A stretch of 64,000 bases of DNA from Marine Group III euryarchaeote CG-Bathy1 (GCA_001875425.1 MIYU01000001.1:62001-126000), one strand, 5' to 3'; numbered from the stretch's first letter, positions 38,301 through 48,920 are shown. The notes: a model not told the origin generated them from the sequence alone. Numbers and translations are program-made.

Positions 38301-40725
38301 TCAAATCAAATGCATCATACATTATTTCCCTATATGCCTCATCCAGTATTGGAAACGTTTCTATTTCATTTAAAGCTTCCAAAACTTGGGAAGTTCGAAG
38401 TTGCTGTCTAGGGAGTGAAATCTCTCTACCTTTGTAATTTTTCAATACCATAAATGATCTATTTGCACAATGTCTAAATCTTTGGGCAAATAATTCACTT
38501 TTACTTATAGCTCTTCTAACAGTCGTTTTCAATTCACAATCTTTAATTATCTTTTCAACTTCTTTGATTTCTATGCCTTTGGGCATTGTTAACATAAAAG
38601 AATCATCATTCAGTGTCACTCCAATATTACTTTCCATTTTTCTTCCAAGCTCATATGCAAGCGCATGAGACATTGCTTCGTTTACTCTTCGTCCAAACGG
38701 GAAATGAAAAATTATACACTTTCTACTTCTATTGTCTATATATCCTTCCAACATCAATTTTTTATCAGAAGGTATAAATTTACACATTCTTTTCTGTTCT
38801 CTCAAATGAGAAATTATAGTCTTAGATGAACCAGAATCAATCCGGTATTTTTCCGATAGCCATTTTTCTAAATCTTCATCCATTTCTTCTATTTCATCAC
38901 CCATCTCTTCTATTTTATCAGATATTTCACCTCTAAATCTTCCCACAGCTTCACTCAAATCAAAAGATCTAGGTAGCGTTTCTCCAGACCAAGAAGGAAT
39001 GGTTGGTTTTCTTCCTAATCCATCTTTTACATTAACTCTGGTTCCTTCAGTTTGTATGTATTGGTAAGTTCTTCCACCCAAAACAAAAATATCATTTCTA
39101 TTCAATTTCTCCACAAATTTCTCAGAAAGATTCCCTATATTCGTCCCCCTTCCTTCAAGAACAACTCTGTAATTAATTTCTTGAGGTATGGTTCCAATAT
39201 TCATATTATATATTTGGCGCGTCCCTCTTTTCACTCCAAACGTATTTTCTTCAATATCTAACCATATTTTCGGATATATTCCATGTTCAGACATTCGTTC
39301 GCTTCCTAGAAAATCAATAATTTCGTCATACTCCTTTCGTTCTATATTTCTGTAGGGATACGAGCCTTTAATCACCTCAAAAGCTTCATTAATATTCCAT
39401 TCTCTTTCTAAGGACATACCCACTATACATTGCGCTAACACATCTTTCGGACATTCAGGAATAGATACTCTGTCGATTATTCCATCATATGCCGATCTAA
39501 CTAATACCGCACATTCAATCAAATCATCAGGATCACAAACCAATAACCTACCTTTAGATATCTGTTTTATTGCATGCCCTGCTCTACCAATTCGTTGTAA
39601 ACCCTTTGCAATCGATTTAGGAGAACCTATTTGCACCACTAAATCTACAAATCCTATATCTATACCTAGCTCCAAAGATGTGGACGTTACTACTGCATCC
39701 ATTTTCCCTTCTTTCAATTCTTGTTCTACTTCTAGACGAATTTCTTTAGATAATGATCCATGGTGCGCAGCTACACGTTCCAATCCCCTTTGTTTAAGCT
39801 CTAAACCTACAGATTCCGTAGCTGCCCTAGTATTCGTAAATATTAACGTCGTTCTATGATCTTTAACTAATTCGGCTAATCTATCATACATTTTTTTACG
39901 AACAAGTTCGGTAGATACTTCAGTTAAATCATCAACAGGAGATATTACCTTCAAATCTAATTTCTTTCTTTCTTTAATATCTACTATATTTACAGGTCTA
40001 GGCTTTCTTTGTTCATACCCTCCTAGGAAATTTGCAATAGTTTCTATCGGAGCTTGAGTTGCAGAAAGCCCAATTCTGGTAGGTTCTTTTTCTAATAGTG
40101 CATTCAATCTTTCTATTGAAAGTGATAAATGGGTTCCTCTTTTATTATTCGCAAGGTCATGTATCTCATCTATTATTATGTATCTAAGTTTTCTCATATG
40201 CTCTTTAAATTTAGTTGATGAAATCAGTAATCCCAAACTCTCTGGCGTCGTAATCAATATATGAGGTGGTTTTCTAGACATCTTCGCTCTTTCACTAACG
40301 GTAGTATCTCCAGATCTAACACCAACTTCTATTTTCGGGACATCATAATTTCGTCTAGCTGCTAATTCTTCTATTTCAGATAAAGGCTCTTTAAGATTTC
40401 TATTTATGTCATTTGCAAGAGCCTTTAACGGAGAAATATAAATTGCATGAATTCCATTTTCCAAACCTTCTTTTTCATGCGTTTCATATAAGTCATTTAT
40501 AATACTTAAAAAAGCAGTCAACGTTTTTCCAGAACCAGTAGGACTCGACACTAATACATTTTCATTTCTTTTAATTATCGGCACTGCATATGATTGCGGA
40601 GGTGTTAATTCTTCAAATTTTTCGTTAAACCATTCACTGATTGCTACGTTAAAATCCTCTAATACTTCATGTTTTTCGTGTCTATTATCTATATATTTTA
40701 CCATACTATCATTCGCGTTAGTCAC
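35335..40725 (-). CDS. Very large Lhr-like superfamily 2 helicase (1796 aa)
   Basis: LVSSPTGSGKTLTAFLSII, IIDEIHDLANNKRGTHL, GLSATQAPI, STSLELGIDIG, QRIGRAGH; long C-terminal region with several wHTH-like segments. Confidence 0.92.
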   Translation of the reverse strand: MTNANDSMVKYIDNRHEKHEVLEDFNVAISEWFNEKFEELTPPQSYAVPIIKRNENVLVSSPTGSGKTLTAFLSIINDLYETHEKEGLENGIHAIYISPLKALANDINRNLKEPLSEIEELAARRNYDVPKIEVGVRSGDTTVSERAKMSRKPPHILITTPESLGLLISSTKFKEHMRKLRYIIIDEIHDLANNKRGTHLSLSIERLNALLEKEPTRIGLSATQAPIETIANFLGGYEQRKPRPVNIVDIKERKKLDLKVISPVDDLTEVSTELVRKKMYDRLAELVKDHRTTLIFTNTRAATESVGLELKQRGLERVAAHHGSLSKEIRLEVEQELKEGKMDAVVTSTSLELGIDIGFVDLVVQIGSPKSIAKGLQRIGRAGHAIKQISKGRLLVCDPDDLIECAVLVRSAYDGIIDRVSIPECPKDVLAQCIVGMSLEREWNINEAFEVIKGSYPYRNIERKEYDEIIDFLGSERMSEHGIYPKIWLDIEENTFGVKRGTRQIYNMNIGTIPQEINYRVVLEGRGTNIGNLSEKFVEKLNRNDIFVLGGRTYQYIQTEGTRVNVKDGLGRKPTIPSWSGETLPRSFDLSEAVGRFRGEISDKIEEMGDEIEEMDEDLEKWLSEKYRIDSGSSKTIISHLREQKRMCKFIPSDKKLMLEGYIDNRSRKCIIFHFPFGRRVNEAMSHALAYELGRKMESNIGVTLNDDSFMLTMPKGIEIKEVEKIIKDCELKTTVRRAISKSELFAQRFRHCANRSFMVLKNYKGREISLPRQQLRTSQVLEALNEIETFPILDEAYREIMYDAFDLKNAQNIINELKNGEREVEIRDYSITPTPFAHGVILAGLTDIVLMEDRSALLRELHDVVLKKVVEKDGKLKARFEKSTVESYFNEKRPSIEGKKSLIEAIRNCGGINLFGSGENLVYKISEVKPTEIKEICEEAIKDGVLESVWTGKKEITYTTPENVSKYRTVYAKTIKMNKEIKDSLQRIKNGKKRIKKEIISELESAYLIKRLYDGTPIYRELPLESSYEKSLDWLLKMIIGNKGPMTVDEISISLNIPEKIIEQSLYELEERGAVQGSDFTLGNQKTQYLLAEDIIYLEAQTNSKLEVVTERKLRIYLDNKMFKKHNNIKEFFNNYGEISSARYAYYRLKSENLKEWWEMIETGQVLQGRFRAGKLSYCPINRVGMYQKLYKREVRGTIQNNILELMNYSKPLTKTEMAKRLETSTEKIEPALRDLEESLQIQRHIKERNRSLWTTQNKYSILPEYDADENAADDLVLQVIGAFGPLPLLEIKRETGLPLTSLKNIIENKQNEGMLSKIVVASSTRQFMYVLSKEIGKINKENKEIKTRVLGWRDPYMVHVKKEAYAKYGEEWTHPIIRGGDLVGYLEAWPMSGLLDIREIVLDDWEILEEVIQAIKEHAGYLKEFHNDLIRIKVINGKEIKDVPTNITDILIKNGYSKIRNWLVSGPIIDVEFNEEEVNGYLLWNQHIHPKNRFKTAKEVFSKFGGVRSEFELSLRVNGRWSHPKDYSDEMEIVRGNMIPSYSTYCTLEDAMIYRDARNISKEEGDEIIITHANSKDGLPKDELMKRSGLDPVTFKARIDRLYRSLHVVRTPRGYYRALPPERVMERGEARYFIVRRIVENYGMVSAENLGHVLKGEMPMSEIRSILYRLVEENELTKGFMWKNNEMLVWCLKKDLKKIKGKEFKGSFVLHATDRLSQYLSENIKQKYGLGTCHSVFNGSKCTGVFKVRRSGKEMTVTHFIGERHERYVIEAWARQLHFGLEWNLKHEETVEIN

Positions 40726-40805
40726 AGACCTAGTATGCGCGTTGGTTTTATCACTTTCCTATACTTTAATAAACTCTATTTACCCCCACTTTCTAAATAC
40801 GATAG

Positions 40806-40882
40806 GCCACCGTAGCTCAGTCTGGTAGATCGATACCTTGGTAAGGTATAGGCCGCGGGTTCAAATCCCGCCGGTGGCTCCA
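40806..40882 (+). tRNA. tRNA-Thr (anticodon GGU), encoded CCA
   Basis: GCCACCGTAGCTCAGTCTGGTAGATCGATACCTTGGTAAGGTATAGGCCGCGGGTTCAAATCCCGCCGGTGGCTCCA; ATACC-TTGGTAA-GGTAT anticodon arm. Confidence 0.94.
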
Positions 40883-40888
40883 TCCTCA

Positions 40889-42907
40889 TTAATTATCAAT
40901 TGGTGCGCCTGTCCACGTTTCCCCTCCAATCACATATTTACTATCTATTTTTTCTGTCCAAATTTCTATACCTTCATATTCTTTACTATCTTTTAATTCA
41001 ATTTTAAATCTATATTCTGAAGTTTCCGTACTCGGCAATCCTACACTCCATATTATGTATCTCCCATCTCTTTTTCCTGGTCTAGGCATCGCTTCTTCTA
41101 CTTCATAATTAGGCACACCTATTCTCATCTTAAAATTCGCTGAACGTTTCCTATAATTAGTAACTTTAATTTCAACACTAACTTGATTTCTTTCTTTCTT
41201 TATTTCTTCTTCTATCAAAACAACATCCATTATTTCTGCAACAACTTTGTCTAAATTCGGAACAGGCATCCCGAGTAAAGCAGACGTTTTTTCTGCCATT
41301 GCAGGAAGTACTTTCTGCACTAATTCAAATTTCTCACTCAATTTTTCTCTTTTTTTCTGTTTCCTAAGATGTCTTTTCAATAATTTTGCATTACTCCTCA
41401 ATGCTAATTTTATTTCTTTATCTATTTCAGGTATATTGGCTATGGCTTCTTTCGCTTCAGAGGTAAAAGGAATGTTCGTAGATGCTACATGTACTAAAAT
41501 CACTACAGGCCCATTAGGCGTCCCCCTTCCTCCTCTTTGTTCTAATCCATATTGTCTCCAATTAACATTCTGTATTGCTTTTGTAATTGCACACCCGCCT
41601 GCTTGATAAAGTAAAGGAACACGATTTGCAAATCTCAAAATTTTAACAGATTGGTCTTTTGGTATATTCCCCCCATAAACCATTCCAACTTCAACTATGA
41701 AAGGGGTTCCAGCAAAAACAGAAGGTTTTCTACTCACCGGAGCTGTATAAAATTCAGGTCGTATTTCTTCTAACACATTCTTAAGGCCGAGTTTAATTAA
41801 TTTTTCACCTATAGGTATCAACGTATCGCTAGCCGGCCCTCTTAGTGACGTTTCTTGAAATGTTTGCAATATATTTTTTGCTTCCCCCCTACTCAAATCA
41901 CCAGGTCTCACTATGGAATCTATGTTTGATTTTTCTAAAATATTTTCAATACTACGTTTTCCTAAAGATGAAAAATCATTCTTTAGAAATTCACCCACTC
42001 TACTACTACTGGTTTCATGCGCCATTCTCATTAATTGGCCCAATTCAACTCCCTTTGGGTGAGGTTTCATACTAGTTTTTGGAACTTCAGGTTTTTCATC
42101 ACTAATCCTTTCAAATTCAGTTTTCTTACCTGAAGGATCATAAAAAATAACAGTTGCATGAGGATTTACAATGGCCGTAGATCGGATATATTCAAAAACA
42201 GACGGCCGTCCTTCTCGATATTTACCTTTCAAGGCGAATTCAATTTTTGTACCACTCATCTTCTCTTCCAATACTCCAAATTCATCAATTTTATTTTCAT
42301 CTCTCCAAACAATTTTTTTGGTTAATGCACTGTCTACAATCCCTCTATTTTTTCTAATATCTAATTTCATTGTTATTTTTGTAGCGCATTCTTCATCCCT
42401 TACTTTCGAAATCACCTCGGCCGACCTTCCTGTCGTTAATTGCCCATACATTATGGCTGCCGAAATCCCAATCCCTTGTTGACCTCTAGATTGTTTCCCA
42501 CTTCCAAATCTCGATCCGTATAATAGTCTACCAAAAACATTAGGAATCTCCTTTTCTATTATTCCTGGACCATTATCTTCAATAGAAATTTTCAATTCTT
42601 CTCCTTCTATTTTATTTATTTTTACAATAATTTCAGGCAAAATACCACCTTGTTCACAAGCATCTAAACTGTTGTCTACTCCTTCTTTTACAGAAGTTAT
42701 TAACGAATGTGCAGGATTGTCAAATCCCAATATGTGTCTATTTTTTTCAAAGAATTCCGATATCGGAATTTCCCTAAGTTTATCAGCAGTTTTATTTTTA
42801 CCCGTTCGCGTTTTCTTTTTCGGCTTCTTCACTTTTTCAGTTTTCTTTATTTCTTCGACAGTTGTATCTTTCTTTTCGAATTCTTCACCAAAAACCGTTT
42901 GCTCCAT
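40889..42907 (-). CDS. top6B: DNA topoisomerase VI subunit B
   Basis: [72 protein letters not shown]. Confidence 0.95.
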   Translation of the reverse strand: MEQTVFGEEFEKKDTTVEEIKKTEKVKKPKKKTRTGKNKTADKLREIPISEFFEKNRHILGFDNPAHSLITSVKEGVDNSLDACEQGGILPEIIVKINKIEGEELKISIEDNGPGIIEKEIPNVFGRLLYGSRFGSGKQSRGQQGIGISAAIMYGQLTTGRSAEVISKVRDEECATKITMKLDIRKNRGIVDSALTKKIVWRDENKIDEFGVLEEKMSGTKIEFALKGKYREGRPSVFEYIRSTAIVNPHATVIFYDPSGKKTEFERISDEKPEVPKTSMKPHPKGVELGQLMRMAHETSSSRVGEFLKNDFSSLGKRSIENILEKSNIDSIVRPGDLSRGEAKNILQTFQETSLRGPASDTLIPIGEKLIKLGLKNVLEEIRPEFYTAPVSRKPSVFAGTPFIVEVGMVYGGNIPKDQSVKILRFANRVPLLYQAGGCAITKAIQNVNWRQYGLEQRGGRGTPNGPVVILVHVASTNIPFTSEAKEAIANIPEIDKEIKLALRSNAKLLKRHLRKQKKREKLSEKFELVQKVLPAMAEKTSALLGMPVPNLDKVVAEIMDVVLIEEEIKKERNQVSVEIKVTNYRKRSANFKMRIGVPNYEVEEAMPRPGKRDGRYIIWSVGLPSTETSEYRFKIELKDSKEYEGIEIWTEKIDSKYVIGGETWTGAPIDN

Positions 42908-42994
42908 GATTTTGTATTAATTTAGAGTCCACTTAAGAATTAATCCCGCGCCGTTTACACCTTTTATCTTATCACTTTTTTTATTCGTTTCTTT

Positions 42995-43013
42995 CGGGGG
43001 ACTACGTCCCCCG
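42995..43013. repeat. GC-rich perfect hairpin in the top6B/topoisomerase IA divergent intergenic region
   Basis: CGGGGGAC-TAC-GTCCCCCG, 8-bp perfect stem with 3-nt loop. Confidence 0.75.
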
Positions 43014-43070
43014 GTTTCAAAATAGGCAGCAGAAAGTTTTAAGTTGTACGTTTTGACAAATTACCCGTTC

Positions 43071-45788
43071 ATGCCCCAAGTCATAATTTCTGAGAAGCCG
43101 AGCGTTGCTGCTGATATCTCTAACGCTTTAGGGGGGTTAGACAAAAAGGATGGATGGTTCGAATCCAGTGATTATTTAGTCACTTGGGCAATTGGACACA
43201 TGTTAGAATTAGTTCCTCCTGAAGATTACAAAGAAGAATGGAAAAAATGGTCTATGAAAACTTTGCCCATTATTCCAGAAACCTTCAAATCAAAATCATA
43301 TAAAGATAAAGGAAGAAAAAAACAATTATCAACAATATTGTCATTAATTAAACGCGATGATGTAGATTCTATAATTAATGCGTGCGACGCTGCACGTGAA
43401 GGGGAACGTATTTTTCAAGAAATTTACCGCCATTCACGTACTGCCAAACCGTACAAGCGTTTATGGCTTCAATCTATGACGCTAGATTCTATTAGAGATG
43501 CGTTTCAAAATTTAAAATCGGGTGAAGAAATGCATCCGTTAAGGGATGCTGCCGATTGCCGTGCAGAAGCAGATTGGTTAATCGGTATGAATGGTACAAG
43601 GGCGTGCACAGTCCGTCTCAGACAGAACAAAAAACGAGCCGGTCAACCTGCGTGGTCCGTTGGTCGAGTTCAAACAGCAACACTCGCCATAGTTACTGAT
43701 CATGAACTATCTATTTTATCACATATTCCAAAGCCATTTTGGAAATTAAATGTAAATGTTAATCTAGATAATGAATCATGGGTTGCTTTTTGGGAAGGTA
43801 AAGGCAATGATGAAGGCGCCGACAAACAATTAATTTTTACCGATGAAGAACGTTCAACCTTAAAATCAATTTTATCGTCCGATAGTAACGTCACCGTCAT
43901 CGAAGAAAGAAAAAATAGAAATGAGAATCCTCCGTTACCATTCGATTTGACCACTTTGCAAAAAACTGCAAACAGAATGTGGAGCTGGCCTTCTAAAAAA
44001 ACACTAAGCGTTGCCCAATCTCTTTACGAATCTCAAAAAGCGATTACGTATCCTAGAACGGATTCTCGTCATCTTCCTAATGCAATGAGGGAACAAGTGC
44101 AGAATATTATCAATTCATTAGTACCTCATACTTCTTTAGGGGTTCACGCCACAAGATTAATCGATAATGGATTGCAAAATGAGGCCAGAATATATGATGA
44201 TAACAAAGTCTCAGATCACTTTGCCATAATTCCAACAGGCGTTCTCTCTTCAAATTTAAACAAAGACGAAACTAGTTTATTTATTTTAATATGTAAACAG
44301 TTTTTAGCCGCGTTTCATCAACGTTCTGTTTGGATTAATACAACTAGAATTGCAACCAAAGAAAATCAAAGATTTATAGCCAGACAGAAGAAACTAGAAG
44401 AAGTTGGTTGGAGGGCTTTATTCCCTCCTAAACAGGATTTCGACCCTTGGAATATTCTATCATCAGAGGAGCACATAGGTACTTTCTCTAATCATGATTT
44501 CGAAGAAGGTCTAACAAAACCAAAAGGACGTTTCACCGAAGCTGCTCTTTTGGCACGTATGGAAGGTGCAGGAAAAGATATCGAAGATGAAAGTTTGAGG
44601 GACGTTTTAAAATCAACAAAAGGATTAGGTACGCCAGCAACACGTGCAGATACTATTGAAAAACTAATCAACCGCCAATATATTTCTAGGCTAAGAGGTA
44701 ATACCTTTAGAGCTACTTTTAGAGGTATAAGATTAATAGAAACACTTAGAAGAGTCCCAGTAGAATGGCTTACTTCACCCTTATTGACTGGAGAAATGGA
44801 ATCTACGCTTAGGGATGTACAACAAGGAAACATTGCACGTTCTATCTATATGGACGAGGTAATCAATAAAACTACAGAAATGGCCTCTTCCATGGATACT
44901 TATAAAGCTCAAGAACTTTATTCAGATGCATCGCCCGTTGCATCTTGTCAATGTTCTCAAGGAGAAGTAGAAGAAACAGCATTATTCTATAAATGCGAAC
45001 AATGCAGCTTTATAATTTGGAAAGATTCTTCAGGTAGATATTTCGATCGTAATACAGTTTCTAGACTATTGTCTGACACAAAAATAGAAGATTTACACGG
45101 GTTCTTCGGTCAAAATGATAATGAATATACAGCAACTGTTTCTATCACAAAAGAAGGCATTTCTGTTGCAAGCACTTCTTCTGATTTGGCACCACAATCT
45201 GTAAATCAAGAATCTTTAGGTTCTTGTTCTTTATGCGGTGAAGGAAAAGCACAGGAAACGCCTACTCATATTGTTTGTACAACTGATTCTTGTAAATTAG
45301 AAATTCCAAGAGAGATTAACAAAAGGAAAATGTCACGGGATGAATTACAACACCTCATTTCAAATAGAAAAACACCCGCACTTGAAGGTTTCATAAGTCG
45401 CTATGGAAAACCATTTTCTGCTTTTATTACTTTGAAAGATAATGGAAGAATAGGTTATGAATTTCCACCAAGAACGAATTCACGTCAAGCATCTCTCATC
45501 CAGTATGACGTGTCACCCGGTGTTGTTGCAAATTGTCCTTCAACTGACGTAGGTATTGTAGAAACACCCACACATTTTAGTGCAGAATCAAATGATAAAG
45601 GCTGTAATATAGAAATTCCAAGGACTCTGTGTAAAAGAGAATTAACTCGTTCCGAGGCTGCGATATTGATTGCTAGAGGTGAAGTCGGACCATTTGAAGA
45701 TTTCACATCTAAAAATAATAAACCATTTACAGCATCTATTTTCCTTAAGAAAAATGGAAAACCCGGATACAAATTCCCACCTAGATAA
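43071..45788 (+). CDS. Type IA DNA topoisomerase (topoisomerase III / TopA-like) with three C-terminal repeats
   Basis: VIISEKPSVAADISNALGG Toprim, NACDAAREGERIF, TYPRTDSRHLP; three C-terminal modules ending in EFPPR/KFPPR; start at internal ATG. Confidence 0.92.
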   Translation: MPQVIISEKPSVAADISNALGGLDKKDGWFESSDYLVTWAIGHMLELVPPEDYKEEWKKWSMKTLPIIPETFKSKSYKDKGRKKQLSTILSLIKRDDVDSIINACDAAREGERIFQEIYRHSRTAKPYKRLWLQSMTLDSIRDAFQNLKSGEEMHPLRDAADCRAEADWLIGMNGTRACTVRLRQNKKRAGQPAWSVGRVQTATLAIVTDHELSILSHIPKPFWKLNVNVNLDNESWVAFWEGKGNDEGADKQLIFTDEERSTLKSILSSDSNVTVIEERKNRNENPPLPFDLTTLQKTANRMWSWPSKKTLSVAQSLYESQKAITYPRTDSRHLPNAMREQVQNIINSLVPHTSLGVHATRLIDNGLQNEARIYDDNKVSDHFAIIPTGVLSSNLNKDETSLFILICKQFLAAFHQRSVWINTTRIATKENQRFIARQKKLEEVGWRALFPPKQDFDPWNILSSEEHIGTFSNHDFEEGLTKPKGRFTEAALLARMEGAGKDIEDESLRDVLKSTKGLGTPATRADTIEKLINRQYISRLRGNTFRATFRGIRLIETLRRVPVEWLTSPLLTGEMESTLRDVQQGNIARSIYMDEVINKTTEMASSMDTYKAQELYSDASPVASCQCSQGEVEETALFYKCEQCSFIIWKDSSGRYFDRNTVSRLLSDTKIEDLHGFFGQNDNEYTATVSITKEGISVASTSSDLAPQSVNQESLGSCSLCGEGKAQETPTHIVCTTDSCKLEIPREINKRKMSRDELQHLISNRKTPALEGFISRYGKPFSAFITLKDNGRIGYEFPPRTNSRQASLIQYDVSPGVVANCPSTDVGIVETPTHFSAESNDKGCNIEIPRTLCKRELTRSEAAILIARGEVGPFEDFTSKNNKPFTASIFLKKNGKPGYKFPPR

Positions 45789-45789
45789 T

Positions 45790-46176
45790 ATGGTCCTAAA
45801 AAAACTTCAAGATAGTAACGCCTCAATAGCAATAGTCGGAGCGTCCAATAATTCAGAAAAATTCGGTAATCAAATTTACAAAGATTTACGTTCTAAAGGT
45901 TTCAAAGTTTTTCCAATCAATCCCAAAGAGAAATTCATTGAAGGGGATAAAGTATACTCCTCATTATCTGAATTACCAAATAACGAAAGTATTGTAAATT
46001 TCGTAGTACCTCCAAAAGTCGCGTTGTCTATCGCCAAAGAAGCATTTCAATTAGGTTTTCAATATCTCTGGTTTCAACCAGGTTCCGAAAGTAAAGAGTT
46101 AAAAGATTGGCTATCTACTTTAGAAAATATACACAGCCTTACAGATTCTTGTATAATGGTCCAATCATTGAATTAA
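45790..46176 (+). CDS. CoA-binding (Rossmann) domain protein
   Basis: SIAIVGASNNSEKFGNQIYKDLRSKGFKVFPINPK; start at M41 of the tracked ORF. Confidence 0.8.
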   Translation: MVLKKLQDSNASIAIVGASNNSEKFGNQIYKDLRSKGFKVFPINPKEKFIEGDKVYSSLSELPNNESIVNFVVPPKVALSIAKEAFQLGFQYLWFQPGSESKELKDWLSTLENIHSLTDSCIMVQSLN

Positions 46177-48920
46177 TTAATTTCGTTCTTTATTTTATTC
46201 AGAATATCTTTAGCAGCTTCTTTAATTTTATTTTTTGGATATGTGCTTTGAGCATACATCGGAGATCCACCACCCCTACCTTCCAATTTTTCAGAAATTT
46301 CTTTAACGATATCGTTACAATTAATGTCAACATTGTCTGCTCTAGATAATATGAGGCTTCCATTTCCCCCATCAACACTAGTTAGTAAAACAATAGAATC
46401 ATTCTCTTCACACAGCTTCTTAGATAATTTTTGCATTTCAGGTACTGTTGCGTTTCCTAATTCCTTAGAATATATTTTAAACGAACCTATTTTTTCAAAT
46501 AAAATATCTCCAGATTTCATATCTGCAATCTGTTTTTCTAATTTACTTACTAAACTTCTCATTTCTTTCCATTCTTTCACAAATTTCTCCACCGTTTCAG
46601 GTACGTTTTCTTTCGCAACATTTAGTATATTCGCAGCTTCTTCTAGTATAATTCTTTCTTTTCTTGCGGCCTCAAGAGCTTCCTCTCCTGCAACAAATTC
46701 GAGTCTTTCCACACCATCTTGAATCCGCTCACTTTTCATAAGTTTAACGGCCTTCACTATTCCAGTACTTTTTACATGCGTTCCTGCACACGCTTGTGCA
46801 TCTATGTTCGGTATTTCTACAATTCTAATATCTTTGTATTTTGGTGCCCCACCTTGATACAAAGTTATTCCATATTTTTTATCTGCTTCACTTCTAGGTA
46901 AAAATTTTGAAATAATTTCATAATCATTCATAATGGTTTGATTTGCACATCTTTCAATTTCATTAAGCGTTTCTACATCTAAACGTTCATGATGTGTAAT
47001 GTCCAATCTTGCCTTAGTTGCTTCTTTTTGAGCTCCAGTTTGCCATACATGAAGGCCTAATATTTTCCTTGCAGCAGCTCCAACGATGTGTGTTGCACTA
47101 TGATGCTTACTAAGGGAATCGCGATATTTGCCATCTATTTTTCCAATTACAGTTGTTCCTACTTTAGGTATTTCCCCTTCTAATTCATGAATTACAATAT
47201 CACCTATCTTTTGTACATTCACTACTTTAGATTTTTTACCCTCCCAACTAAAATTCCCTTTATCTGCCGGTTGACCCCCTCCTTCTGGATAAAATATCGT
47301 ACTATCTAATGCAATTTTTTTATCATCTGAGTAAAGAACTTTAGCACTAAACTCTCTATCTTCAGGATTTGCATAAAATAATAACTCCGTCGATTCAATT
47401 TCAGGTATTTTTTCTGCTTCCTTTTCTTTTTTCTCAACTACGTTATGTCGATCAGCTACTAAAGCTAGAAAACCATCAGGTATCTCTACATTTTTTCCCT
47501 GTTCTAAAGCAAATTCTTTAACAATTGCCGGAGGTAATCCTTTCGAATCATACAGTTCAATTAATTTTTCAGAATTTATTTCACCTTTCTGCAATGTCCG
47601 TTGTACGGCTCTTCTTCCCTTTTCTAACGTTTCTTCAAATTTTTTCTCTTCTAAATCAATTAGTGAAATAATATGCTCTCTCCTTTCATTTAATTCAGGA
47701 TATGTATTTTTTAAATCTTCTAATTGTATTTTTACAACATTCGATAATTCTTTTTCAATTCCTAAATCCCGAAGTAAAACAAGAGTACGTCTAACGACCA
47801 TTCTTGCAAGATATCCAGCTTTTACATTACTAGGTACTATTCCATCTCCAAACATAAATGCCAAAGCACGTGCATGATCAGCAACTGCAAATACCTTTTC
47901 CAAAGGTTCAACAATTCTTGTTAATTTTTCTATTTCAATGTCATATCCCTTTTCGGCAAGTCTGTTTAGAACTTTCATTCTTAAATCTGTTAAATCGGCC
48001 CCATAGTCTATAGATAATAGTCCGCAAACTTTTGCATTCTCCTCTATAATTTCTTTCGAGTTTTTTAATTCTTTCGATAGGCCGGCTTTTTCAGTTAAAT
48101 ATTCAATAGTTTTAGGCAATACAGCTTCGTAAACTGTTGGCGTTCCTTGGGATGCCCAAACCATTCTTTCTAAACCATAACCAGTATCAACTATTGATCT
48201 CGACATTTTTTTGAATTTAATTCCTTTCATCTCTATATCGCCATCACTAGATTCTTCTAAATCCATGAAGACTAATGTAGCTAGTTCTAAACCACCTCCT
48301 AATACTTCAAGAGCTTCTCCACCGTTTCCCCCGCCAACCCATGGGTTTTCTTTGTATGTTAGGGCCTCACTTCTCATTCCTAAGGATGTGTAAAGCTCAT
48401 GACATAATTCAACCGTTCTTTCTTTCCAATATATGGTTTCTTCTTCGTTAAAGGCATGATGGGCCATCATTTCGAAGGTGGTAAGGTGTCTTCCACTCCT
48501 TCCAACTGATTCTAAATCATTTAATCTAATACATGGTTGTGAAATTGTTAATGGATTCGCTGGAGGGACCGCTAATCCACTAGTTACATGTGGTTGAAAA
48601 ACAGCTATTGATGCTATACTTAGATATATGTCATCTCTCCAGCGAGCAACTACAGATGCCCTATCAACTCTACTATGTCCTTTCTTTTCAAAGAATGAAA
48701 GATAAGCTTCTCTCATCTGATCCAAGTTCATCGGTTTTTCAAACAAAGGCGTATCAAAGAAAGAATATTCCACACAAGGGGCATCACCACATTTTTCCTG
48801 TTTATTAATCGACCAAAACCAATTTTCACAATCTATGCACTGCTGTCTTTCGAATCCATTTTTATTAAAAAAATCTAGATTTATCCCTTCTTCACTCACA
48901 GAGGTCAATCTATTGCACAA
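46173..48920 (-). CDS. alaS: Alanyl-tRNA synthetase (archaeal type)
   Basis: REAYLSFFEKKGHSRVDR, FYPEGGGQPADKG, HSATHIVGAAARKILG, AQACAGTHVKSTG, GRGGGSPMYAQ. Confidence 0.96.
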   Translation of the reverse strand: MCNRLTSVSEEGINLDFFNKNGFERQQCIDCENWFWSINKQEKCGDAPCVEYSFFDTPLFEKPMNLDQMREAYLSFFEKKGHSRVDRASVVARWRDDIYLSIASIAVFQPHVTSGLAVPPANPLTISQPCIRLNDLESVGRSGRHLTTFEMMAHHAFNEEETIYWKERTVELCHELYTSLGMRSEALTYKENPWVGGGNGGEALEVLGGGLELATLVFMDLEESSDGDIEMKGIKFKKMSRSIVDTGYGLERMVWASQGTPTVYEAVLPKTIEYLTEKAGLSKELKNSKEIIEENAKVCGLLSIDYGADLTDLRMKVLNRLAEKGYDIEIEKLTRIVEPLEKVFAVADHARALAFMFGDGIVPSNVKAGYLARMVVRRTLVLLRDLGIEKELSNVVKIQLEDLKNTYPELNERREHIISLIDLEEKKFEETLEKGRRAVQRTLQKGEINSEKLIELYDSKGLPPAIVKEFALEQGKNVEIPDGFLALVADRHNVVEKKEKEAEKIPEIESTELLFYANPEDREFSAKVLYSDDKKIALDSTIFYPEGGGQPADKGNFSWEGKKSKVVNVQKIGDIVIHELEGEIPKVGTTVIGKIDGKYRDSLSKHHSATHIVGAAARKILGLHVWQTGAQKEATKARLDITHHERLDVETLNEIERCANQTIMNDYEIISKFLPRSEADKKYGITLYQGGAPKYKDIRIVEIPNIDAQACAGTHVKSTGIVKAVKLMKSERIQDGVERLEFVAGEEALEAARKERIILEEAANILNVAKENVPETVEKFVKEWKEMRSLVSKLEKQIADMKSGDILFEKIGSFKIYSKELGNATVPEMQKLSKKLCEENDSIVLLTSVDGGNGSLILSRADNVDINCNDIVKEISEKLEGRGGGSPMYAQSTYPKNKIKEAAKDILNKIKNEIN

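Noticed and set aside
45670-45790. 40-aa N-terminal extension of the CoA-binding ORF overlapping the topoisomerase
   Set aside because: Extension lies out of frame inside the topoisomerase C-terminus; ATG at 45790 gives the normal Rossmann start.
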